DNA from: Caldisericota bacterium
GTDB lineage: Bacteria; Caldisericota; Caldisericia; Cryosericales; Cryosericaceae
Length of the DNA stretch: 16,091 nucleotides
Assembly: GCA_026390215.1 (NCBI GenBank)
Contig: JAPLGJ010000200.1
Span: 1 to 16,091, forward strand
Direction of reading: 5' to 3'
This document shows positions 7,152 to 13,446 of the stretch, piece by piece (position 1 is the stretch's first letter; every line of letters starts with the position of its first letter). The notes beneath the pieces are model-generated. The model saw only the letters and a list, made by a program, of their open reading frames with translations. It made no database searches and was not told the DNA's origin. The position numbers were made by a program, and so were the translations under genes.

Positions 7152-7182
7152 TTGGTTGGTTCTGTCATTCGTGGCGTATACT
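7152..7182 (+). promoter_or_regulatory. Possible promoter of the Nif3-like gene
   Basis: -10 TATACT at 7177-7182 is good. The best -35, TTGGTT (7152-7157), sits at a long 19-base spacing. Confidence 0.35.
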
Positions 7183-7220
7183 TTCGTCGAATGCAATGCG
7201 GCTGACACAGGAGGTGCGCA

Positions 7221-8327
7221 ATGCGCATCCGGGAACTGTACGATCTCATCGATACTGTGGCCCCGTTTCGGCTGCAGGAGGAGTATGACAACGCAGGACT
7301 GATCGTCGGTTCAATGGACGACGAGGTACGTGGGGTCCTCCTTTGTCTGGATGTCACGCACGAGACGGTCGAGGAAGCCGCTCAGGCAGGTGCCAATCTC
7401 ATCCTGTCCCATCATCCCCCCATTTTCAGGGCGATCAAGAAACTGGACCCGATCCAGCACTCGGCGCTGTTGGCCGCCATTCGTATGGACATGGCTCTAT
7501 TGGCAGTGCACACGAACTTCGACGCTGCCCCGGACGGTCTGAACACATTTGTGGCGCGTCGGATGGGCCTCACTGATCTGGGTATGCTTGAGCTTCACGA
7601 GTCGGAACGGTTGTACAAGGTTGTCACATTCGTTCCTCCCGAGTTCAGGGAACAGGTCCTGGAGGCTATGTTTGCAGCTGGGGCAGGGCATACCGGCTCC
7701 TATTCGCGCACGTCGTTCCGGGCCGCCGGGATGGGCGGATTCGTGCCTGATCCTGGAGCGCACCCCTTCGTGGGTGAGGAGAATGCCATGACCGTCGTGG
7801 CCGAGGACCGCGTCGAGACCATCGTGTCCGGCCCGGACCTGACTTCCGTCCTGAAGGCCCTGCGGGGTGCCCACCCATATGAGGAACCTGCAGTCGACGT
7901 TTTCGAGGAACACCTTCCTGGGAGTCCGGTTGCCGGGTTCGGACACGTGGGAAGACTGCCTCATGTCATGGGTCCGGAGGAGTTCGCCACGTTCATCAAG
8001 TCGTTCTTCGCTCTTTCGGTGTTGCCAGTGGCGGGGACTCTGCCGGAGGCTATCGAACGCGTGGCCTTCTGTTCCGGAGCAGGATCGTCACTTCTCCCGG
8101 CTGCAATCAGAGCGGGAGCCCAGGTACTGATCACGGGAGATGTCGCGTATCACGGGGCGCTCGAGGCGTCTCAGGGTGGAGGCTGTGTAGCCATTGTCGA
8201 CCACTACAGCTCCGAGCGTTTCTTCGCGGGTGCGATGGAGGAGGCGTTGCGGAGTGCGGCAGGAGACAGGGAGTTGCCACCACTGCACCAGTCGACCGCT
8301 GACTATCAGCCCGTCAGATTCTGGTAG
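7221..8327 (+). CDS. Nif3-like dinuclear metal centre protein (YqfO type)
   Basis: A 368-residue protein of the NIF3/YbgI/YqfO family, toroidal hexamers with a two-metal site. Ligand motifs are present in both halves: LSHHPP (H64, H65) and HTNFD (D101) at the N-terminus, and TGDVAYH and DHYSSE (H328, E332) at the C-terminus. The middle part (about 130-235, including GAHPYEEPAVDVFE) is the extra domain typical of longer YqfO-type members. Such proteins are often labelled GTP cyclohydrolase type 2, but that activity is not settled for the family. ATG 7221 has CAGGAGGTG upstream. A terminator follows, so the gene is probably monocistronic. Confidence 0.94.
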   Translation: MRIRELYDLIDTVAPFRLQEEYDNAGLIVGSMDDEVRGVLLCLDVTHETVEEAAQAGANLILSHHPPIFRAIKKLDPIQHSALLAAIRMDMALLAVHTNFDAAPDGLNTFVARRMGLTDLGMLELHESERLYKVVTFVPPEFREQVLEAMFAAGAGHTGSYSRTSFRAAGMGGFVPDPGAHPFVGEENAMTVVAEDRVETIVSGPDLTSVLKALRGAHPYEEPAVDVFEEHLPGSPVAGFGHVGRLPHVMGPEEFATFIKSFFALSVLPVAGTLPEAIERVAFCSGAGSSLLPAAIRAGAQVLITGDVAYHGALEASQGGGCVAIVDHYSSERFFAGAMEEALRSAAGDRELPPLHQSTADYQPVRFW

Positions 8328-8341
8328 AAGGGGCAGCAGAG

Positions 8342-8379
8342 AAAGCAGCCCGAAGCGCGATTGCGGTCCGGGCTGTTTT
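8342..8379 (+). terminator. Intrinsic terminator after the Nif3-like gene
   Basis: CAGCCCG (8346-8352) pairs with CGGGCTG (8369-8375). The stem is extended by AAAG/TTTT closure, and the right arm runs into TTTTC. It lies 15 bases after the stop. Confidence 0.8.
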
Positions 8380-8390
8380 CGAAGGAGGGC

Positions 8391-8421
8391 ATGTAACCGA
8401 TAACGTAGTTATCGATTACAT
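8391..8421. repeat. 31-bp near-perfect palindrome, operator-like
   Basis: Arms ATGTAACCGATAAC (8391-8404) and GTTATCGATTACAT (8408-8421) are inverted copies with one mismatch (8397 versus 8415) around the centre GTA. It lies just after the terminator and 140 bases before alr. There is no T-run, so it is not a terminator. Its symmetry suits a dimeric DNA-binding regulator; no known consensus was matched. Confidence 0.6.
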
Positions 8422-8527
8422 CGCTACTATACGAAATATCTGATTCTTGTCAATGGCAACGTTTGCATATTTGTCGGTGGCCATGGGCAGCATGCCTGCA
8501 GACTGTGGATCCGCAAGTTTTCCTGTG

Positions 8528-8555
8528 TTGAACGCTCTCTGAATCGTGCTATTGT
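8528..8555 (+). promoter_or_regulatory. Promoter of alr, predicted leaderless
   Basis: -35 TTGAAC (8528-8533), a 16-base spacer and -10 TATTGT (8550-8555). The expected transcription start is about 7 bases on, at the A of the alr ATG (8562). No Shine-Dalgarno is present between promoter and start. Confidence 0.55.
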
Positions 8556-8561
8556 TTTGTC

Positions 8562-9737
8562 ATGAAGAGACAGGACAACGTTTCGGTCGAGCAGTTCGGG
8601 CGTTCCACGTGGCTGGAGATCGATTTGGCCTGCGTACGGGGCAACTACCACGTCGTCCGCGGGATGGTGCCGGCGAAGACCCATGTGCTGTGCGTCGTCA
8701 AGAACGATGCCTATGGGCATGGTGCAGTGCATGTGGCGCGAGTCCTCCAGGAAGAAGGTGCCGACTGGTTCGCACTTGCTTCGCTGGAAGAGGCTCTTGA
8801 GCTTCGACGAGCTGGAATCAAAGGTCGCATGCTGGTGTTTGGCTATGCCCCTGCATTCGGAGTCAAGGAGGCAATCGCTCAGGGCATTGCACTCAGTGTC
8901 CCCAACGACGACGTCGCCCGCGAACTCGTCGAAGCCGCCGCCGGAAAGCAGCTGACAGTCCATCTCAAGGTGGATACGGGTATGGGAAGAGGCGGCGTTC
9001 TTGCGGAAGGGGCGCTGGGCGTGCTGCGCAAGCTGAACGAGATGAAGGGTCTTGAGGTCGAGGGGCTCTATTCGCATTTTTCCTGTGCGGACTCAGACGA
9101 ATCATACTCGTCCATGCAATTGCGCAGATTCGAGAAAGTTCTGCATCAGTCGACCGTGGAGGGCATACGCCCTCCTGTTGCCCACTTCTGCAACTCGGCC
9201 GGCATCCTGACCATGAAGGCCGCAACCTTCGAAGGGGTTCGTCCAGGGTTGTTGCTCTATGGTTGTTCTCCCATCGAGGGTGTGCCGATTGCGGGATTGC
9301 GGCCGGCGATGTCGATGAAGTCCCGGGTGATGGCGTTCAAGCAGGTCCCTGCCGGCTATGGCATCAGCTATGGGCGCAGCTATTTGACGTACAAGCCGAC
9401 GACGGTGGGCATCCTTCCGGCAGGCTACGCGGATGGCTATTCCCGCATGCTGTCCAACAAAGCGTCGGTGCTCATTCATGGCAAGCGGGCGCCGGTCATT
9501 GGACGGGTGACTATGGATCAGACCATGATTGACCTGTCGGACGTGCAGGGGGTGACGGTGGGCGACGAAGCTATTCTCATGGGTGAAGCCGGAGACCAGC
9601 GCATCACCGCGGGTGATCTGGGCTCACTCGCCCAGACGATCAGCTACGAGGTCCTCTGTATTGTCGGGAAGCTCGTTCGACGCGTGTACCACGACCAGCC
9701 CCCCGACGATGTTACTCTATCCGAGGGGTGCACTTGA
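8562..9737 (+). CDS. alr: Alanine racemase
   Basis: A 391-residue fold-type III PLP enzyme that interconverts L- and D-alanine for peptidoglycan synthesis in the cytoplasm. The PLP lysine is K47 in VVKNDAYGHG, the catalytic tyrosine is in GYGISYGRSY (Y270), and the conserved Arg of VRPGLLLYG is present. EIDL at the N-terminus and VTMDQTMIDL near the end also fit. ATG 8562 must be the start: an in-frame TGA at 8529 closes the frame upstream with no alternative start, and starting later would remove the conserved EIDL region. There is no Shine-Dalgarno. The serine hydrolase gene follows after 13 bases in the same direction. Confidence 0.96.
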   Translation: MKRQDNVSVEQFGRSTWLEIDLACVRGNYHVVRGMVPAKTHVLCVVKNDAYGHGAVHVARVLQEEGADWFALASLEEALELRRAGIKGRMLVFGYAPAFGVKEAIAQGIALSVPNDDVARELVEAAAGKQLTVHLKVDTGMGRGGVLAEGALGVLRKLNEMKGLEVEGLYSHFSCADSDESYSSMQLRRFEKVLHQSTVEGIRPPVAHFCNSAGILTMKAATFEGVRPGLLLYGCSPIEGVPIAGLRPAMSMKSRVMAFKQVPAGYGISYGRSYLTYKPTTVGILPAGYADGYSRMLSNKASVLIHGKRAPVIGRVTMDQTMIDLSDVQGVTVGDEAILMGEAGDQRITAGDLGSLAQTISYEVLCIVGKLVRRVYHDQPPDDVTLSEGCT

Positions 9738-9750
9738 AGCCTGAGACAGA

Positions 9751-10578
9751 GTGAAGCAGGACACGCGGTACGTTTCCGTTCAGGAAGCGCTTCAAGGGGT
9801 TCTTGCGACGGTGGCATTTCCATGTGCCGTGCAAGCTGAGCTCTTGAGCGCAGAAGACCGTTGTCTCATCTTTTCCCGGAACAGCAGCCTTCCGTTTGGA
9901 GCCGCGTCGATCATCAAGATCCCGCTCCTCGTCTGCGTTGCGCAGCTAGTTGAACTGAGTGAACTGGCCTGGGACCGGCCCATTCGTCTGACAGTTCCTG
10001 CCCCTCATGGGACTGGCCTTCTCGAGCATCTGGACGGCACTCGCCCGTGGTCCGTCCAGGATCTGTGCATCATGATGATGGGTGTGTCTGACAACATGGC
10101 CTGCAACCAGCTCATCGAGGAGATCGGCATGGAACGTCTGAACGATGTCCTGCGCGGCCTTGACTATACCGCGACCAGCATTCGACGTCGGATGATGGAC
10201 CGCGAGACACTCGCTCGTGGAATCGACAACACCGTGACCGCCGATGAAATCGCCGACATGCTGGCGCAGCTGTACACGCATCGTCTTGTCTCGAACGCGG
10301 CGAGCGAACGCATCCTTGGCTATCTGCGCATGAACCAGTTGAGAGACCTGGTTGCTTGGCCGCTTCCCGGCAGTGCCGCTCTGGCGGGAAAGACGGGCGG
10401 TATGCCTGGTTCTCTGCTCGACGCCGAACTCGTGAGCGTGACGGGCGGCCCGACATACTCACTGTGCGTGTTTATGGCAGGATTTGAGCGTGCAATACAG
10501 GCCAAGCGTCTGATGGCGCAGGTGTCGGAAATGATCTACGGCGCTGTCTCAGGCGGCAGGAGGTCGGATTCTGTCTGA
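9751..10578 (+). CDS. Class A beta-lactamase-fold serine hydrolase, apparently cytoplasmic
   Basis: A 275-residue PF13354-type protein. The three hallmark motifs of penicillin-recognising enzymes are present: SIIK (S53, K56), SDN (113-115) and KTG (214-216). The omega-loop region RRRMMDRETLARGIDN (145-160) does not show the ExxxN pattern that gives class A beta-lactamases their deacylating Glu. The N-terminus (MKQDTRYVSVQEAL) is hydrophilic, so no signal peptide is visible. It is therefore unlikely to be a secreted resistance enzyme; a peptidase or esterase acting on a D-alanine-containing or other small substrate is possible. The start is GTG 9751, 13 bases after alr, with only a weak ribosome binding site, which suggests it depends on alr translation. 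Confidence 0.88.
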   Translation: MKQDTRYVSVQEALQGVLATVAFPCAVQAELLSAEDRCLIFSRNSSLPFGAASIIKIPLLVCVAQLVELSELAWDRPIRLTVPAPHGTGLLEHLDGTRPWSVQDLCIMMMGVSDNMACNQLIEEIGMERLNDVLRGLDYTATSIRRRMMDRETLARGIDNTVTADEIADMLAQLYTHRLVSNAASERILGYLRMNQLRDLVAWPLPGSAALAGKTGGMPGSLLDAELVSVTGGPTYSLCVFMAGFERAIQAKRLMAQVSEMIYGAVSGGRRSDSV

Positions 10579-10959
10579 GGACGTGGCGAGACAATACTGC
10601 TGCTGAGCGCTGTCGCCGGGGTACCCTGGGGATGCGACACCGCATCCCCAGGGTATGTGATATCGTGCGCCTGCGAGACACACGAACTCACGCTGTCTAG
10701 GGTGGGGCGGTCCGGTTCGGGTCCAGTGTCGAGCAATGATCGCCGTAGCTGCAGGTGCGCCTGTGGAGTGCTTCCTTTCATTGCCTGCAAGGACGGACAA
10801 GTGGTCCACAGCAGCTATCTCCACCAGATCACCCTTCCCTGCTAATGTAAACGTGGCAGAGGCGAATACGTTACAGCGCGAAAGGCGACTGGTGACGTGG
10901 GGGCCGGCGTCTGCAGACAGGAGCGACCGGGGTGGATGTGGTGAATGGGTCGGCTCAGC
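10579..10959. other. Noncoding stretch between convergent transcription units
   Basis: These 381 bases lie between the serine hydrolase (+) and nrdG (-), both of which end here. Apart from the long hairpin at 10622-10655 nothing convincing was seen. Short open frames on both strands lack ribosome binding sites and protein-like composition, and no tRNA or riboswitch fold was recognised. Confidence 0.5.
10622..10655. terminator. Perfect 15-bp hairpin between convergent genes, possible bidirectional terminator
   Basis: TACCCTGGGGATGCG (10622-10636) pairs without mismatch with CGCATCCCCAGGGTA (10641-10655) around the loop ACAC. It lies about 45 bases after the serine hydrolase stop and some 300 bases beyond the nrdG stop on the other strand. 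Neither side has a T-run, so classic intrinsic termination is doubtful. It may be a pause site, a 3' end stabiliser or a dispersed repeat. Confidence 0.5.
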
Positions 10960-11664
10960 CTAGACGCCGCCTCGTGTGGTGATACAGAGGAGAGGGTAGT
11001 GCAGGCGCGTGCGGTCCGCAATGGTCTCGAGGTCGCCCGACTCAAATCCTCTGGCACGGACAAGGTTCGGGTCGAGGGTCTTGGTAGGGACGAAGTTCTG
11101 GATGACGTATCGCGATCCAGGGGGCAACATGCCGGCGATGCCATCGATGTCGACTTCGTCGAACAGCAGAGGCAAGATGGTGGTCCGATATTCATGGACA
11201 GTGTCACTCCCGGCCAGAAGCTGTATCGAGATCTCCGCGAGGGCGAGAGCATGTGGGTTACCCGTCACGTCACTGTATCGCGAGGCCGGCGCCTTTACAT
11301 CCATGGCAACATAGTCCAGAGAGCTTCTTTCCAGAAGGTTGCCAAGCATCTCGGGTTCGGACCCGTTGGTGTCCAGTTTGACGGCATAGCCAAGAGCGCG
11401 AATGCGGTCGACGAATCCGACCAGATCGGGGTGAAGCGTTGGTTCTCCCCCGGTGATGCAGACGCCGTTGAGCCTGCCCCTGCGCCGTTCGAGAAACGAG
11501 AAGAATGCTTCTTCCGTCAGTCGCGGCGTATCCTCCGTCGGGGTAACGAGCTCAGGGTTGTGGCAGTACGGACACGCGAAGTTGCACCCCACCGTGAACA
11601 CGGTTGTGGCCAGTCTGCCCGGGAAGTCGCTGAGAGATAGTGGTTCGTAGTGCGCCAGCCTCAT
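10960..11664 (-). CDS. nrdG: Anaerobic ribonucleoside-triphosphate reductase activating protein (radical SAM)
   Basis: A 234-residue radical-SAM enzyme that uses S-adenosylmethionine and a [4Fe-4S] cluster to place the glycyl radical on class III ribonucleotide reductase. The cluster motif is CNFACPYC (C27, C31, C34) and the SAM-binding GGEPTLHPD follows. The N-terminal LSLSDFPGRLATTVFT matches the NrdG2/TIGR02495 type of activase rather than the short E. coli form. ATG 11664 has GGAG about 10 bases upstream. It is the last gene of the nrd operon, about 100 bases after the free-standing glycyl-radical domain gene, with a terminator-like hairpin between them. Confidence 0.93.
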   Translation of the reverse strand: MRLAHYEPLSLSDFPGRLATTVFTVGCNFACPYCHNPELVTPTEDTPRLTEEAFFSFLERRRGRLNGVCITGGEPTLHPDLVGFVDRIRALGYAVKLDTNGSEPEMLGNLLERSSLDYVAMDVKAPASRYSDVTGNPHALALAEISIQLLAGSDTVHEYRTTILPLLFDEVDIDGIAGMLPPGSRYVIQNFVPTKTLDPNLVRARGFESGDLETIADRTRLHYPLLCITTRGGV

Positions 11665-11708
11665 GTCGCCATTTCTCCGCGAGAGGGTGCTTCCCTCGTG
11701 ACACTATG

Positions 11709-11752
11709 AAAACGCCGCTGACAGTCCTGCAGGAGGTCCATGTCCAGCGGCG
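11709..11752 (-). terminator. Terminator-like hairpin between the glycyl-radical domain gene and nrdG
   Basis: On the minus strand CGCCGCT (11746-11752) pairs with AGCGGCG (11713-11719). The stem continues inward as GACA/TGTC with one bulged G, and TTTTC follows (11708-11712). It lies inside the operon, so it may attenuate nrdG expression. Confidence 0.55.
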
Positions 11753-11767
11753 CTTTGCGCAACGCGA

Positions 11768-11965
11768 TCATTGTGCTGTGTTATGTTGTTTCTTTGCCTC
11801 GAAGCATATCCTGTCGGCCCACTCAGCCTTTTTCCCTTTGTTCCATTGGGAAACGGGCCTCAGATAGCCAACCACGCGGCTATAGACTTCAGTTCTTGTG
11901 CGTCTCCACGCGGATACCGTTATCCCGTTGTCCAGCAACAGGTCCCCATTCTCTAGTTCTTTCAC
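11768..11965 (-). CDS. Free-standing glycyl-radical domain of class III ribonucleotide reductase
   Basis: A 65-residue protein that resembles the C-terminal segment of NrdD and nothing else. TEVYSRVVGYLRPVSQWNKG (25-44) contains the RVVGY glycyl-radical motif (predicted radical Gly33) and the downstream WNKGK. In ordinary NrdD this segment directly follows the zinc knuckle; here the large NrdD (13447-15117) ends without it. The start is GTG 11965 behind AGAGGAGGTGACGA, an excellent ribosome binding site, so it looks like a real gene rather than debris. It lies 39 bases after the propeller/SH3 gene and ahead of nrdG. It probably docks on the NrdD core after activation by NrdG, analogous to YfiD/GrcA on pyruvate formate-lyase. 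The docking is inference. Confidence 0.88.
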   Translation of the reverse strand: MKELENGDLLLDNGITVSAWRRTRTEVYSRVVGYLRPVSQWNKGKKAEWADRICFEAKKQHNTAQ

Positions 11966-12004
11966 TCGTCACCTCCTCTTACCAGGAAAAGTATACTCGG
12001 GCCT

Positions 12005-13432
12005 TCAATTAGATACAGTGACACTGCCTGTCGCTACGAATGCAGTCGTTCCCGATGGCAGCATGATCCGGATTGCCCGTTTGTCCGCCGTCATGCCCAT
12101 TGCGACGACGTTGTCACCCTTTTCGAGTACGGTCGTGGCGGTTCCGCTGAGACTCTCGTCGAGGTACACACTGACAGTCTTGGAAGCGGTCACTCTGGCA
12201 AACGGCGCATACGTTGTCGATCCACGCGTTATTCTGACGTATCCGCCATAGACCCAGCCCATCTTTCCCTTTGCCTGACCGAGCCCCTTCGCTTGAACCC
12301 AGCCCTGACCAAGAGCCAGAGCTGTCCTTGTCTCCGTGGGGGCTGCGACTTCCAGCACCTTGCTGCCGATGGTGATGGGTTGGTCCCGGAACATGAGTCC
12401 CGTGTCGGTCGTCAGCGTCGCGCCGGGCTGCATACCGGCGGCAACGGGTGCAGTGCCGCCCGTGAATTGATAGGCGAACAGCGATGGGGTGCTGCTCTTG
12501 ACGATAAGCTTGGGGCTGCGCGAGCCCTCGACGTACTGCCACGTCTCATAGGTCAGTGGGGCGGTCTTGCCGTCGGCGCTCGTGCCTGAACCATAGATGC
12601 CAAGTTCGTAGACAAGTGTCTTGCCGTCCGTCGTCCGTGATGCGCCGCGCACGAAGGGCTGGAGGATGCCTGTTGACGTGGGGGGCGGAGTTATGCTCGT
12701 GACCTTGCCATCCTTGGTCTTGATGCCGAGGAACGTCCCCTTGGTATCCTGCATGGGGCCAAAGAATGTACCATCGGCAAACGTCACTCCTGTCGGGCCG
12801 AGAAACGTGTGAGCCGTGTCAAAGCCGAGGCTTGAGGCGGCGATCGTCCAGATGCCCCCGGGAGAGACGATGAGAGGTGTCGATCCGTCCATAATAAGTC
12901 GCGTCGTCCGATCAAACTGTTCTCTTGTCAGTGGAACCTGTGTCCAGAATGAGCCACTTGTCGTGCCTTCATAGCCCAGTGAAGTTATAGCCAGCTGGAG
13001 CAGCCGCGGAGTCGTCGTCGGCGAAGCCTCGACAAGCAGGACGCCGCTCGAGGAACACAGCAGTTTGGGCCACATCTCGGTGTTGCCCTGGGTGATCACA
13101 AGTTCCTGCTTGGACGCCAGTTTTCGGTCGACTGCCTTATATGAACCGTCGGCTTCACTGGTCACGTAGACAAGCTCGCCCCCGGCGGGGTGCCAGTCGA
13201 AGGTGACGATCGTACCCACCTTGGTCAGCTGTGTCTTGCGCCCACCCACCCACTGCCAGAGGTCGCCCTTGTCCAGATACAGTCCGACATCATTCTTTGA
13301 GGGTCTTGCCGTGGTCCCTGGTGTACCGTTTGAATTCAGGTTGCGTGCGACGAGGAACACAGACGCAGCAAGAATAAGGACAGCGACGGCAAGGAGAATG
13401 GTCTTCTTCTTGGGACGACGGAATCTTCTCAT
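12005..13432 (-). CDS. Membrane-anchored beta-propeller protein with C-terminal SH3-like domain
   Basis: A 475-residue protein of unknown function. It starts with the basic run MRRFRRPKKK and one hydrophobic helix (about 11-29), so it is an inner-membrane-anchored or secreted protein with the bulk outside. The next 300 residues are rich in short beta-strand repeats with Asp-Gly turns (FDWHPAGGELVYV, ADGSYKAV, RTTDGKTLVYE), resembling TolB/WD40-like propellers. The last about 110 residues contain SH3-like segments (ALGQGWVQAKG, GKMGWVYGGYVRI, VYLDESLSGT). ATG 13432 follows AGGAGG, which overlaps the nrdD stop. It lies between nrdD and the glycyl-radical domain gene in one apparent operon, an odd place for an exported protein. 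Confidence 0.85.
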   Translation of the reverse strand: MRRFRRPKKKTILLAVAVLILAASVFLVARNLNSNGTPGTTARPSKNDVGLYLDKGDLWQWVGGRKTQLTKVGTIVTFDWHPAGGELVYVTSEADGSYKAVDRKLASKQELVITQGNTEMWPKLLCSSSGVLLVEASPTTTPRLLQLAITSLGYEGTTSGSFWTQVPLTREQFDRTTRLIMDGSTPLIVSPGGIWTIAASSLGFDTAHTFLGPTGVTFADGTFFGPMQDTKGTFLGIKTKDGKVTSITPPPTSTGILQPFVRGASRTTDGKTLVYELGIYGSGTSADGKTAPLTYETWQYVEGSRSPKLIVKSSTPSLFAYQFTGGTAPVAAGMQPGATLTTDTGLMFRDQPITIGSKVLEVAAPTETRTALALGQGWVQAKGLGQAKGKMGWVYGGYVRITRGSTTYAPFARVTASKTVSVYLDESLSGTATTVLEKGDNVVAMGMTADKRAIRIMLPSGTTAFVATGSVTVSN

Positions 13433-13446
13433 GGGGCAGACACCTC

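Noticed and set aside
9751..10578. Antibiotic-resistance class A beta-lactamase
   Set aside because: There is no signal peptide and no omega-loop Glu pattern; only the shared fold motifs are present.
10700..10735. tRNA T-loop-like GGTTCGGGTCC
   Set aside because: The flanking bases cannot form a 5-bp T-stem, and no acceptor or anticodon arms are present.
10945..11640. 231-codon plus-strand frame opposite nrdG
   Set aside because: It is the antisense shadow of a clear radical-SAM gene.
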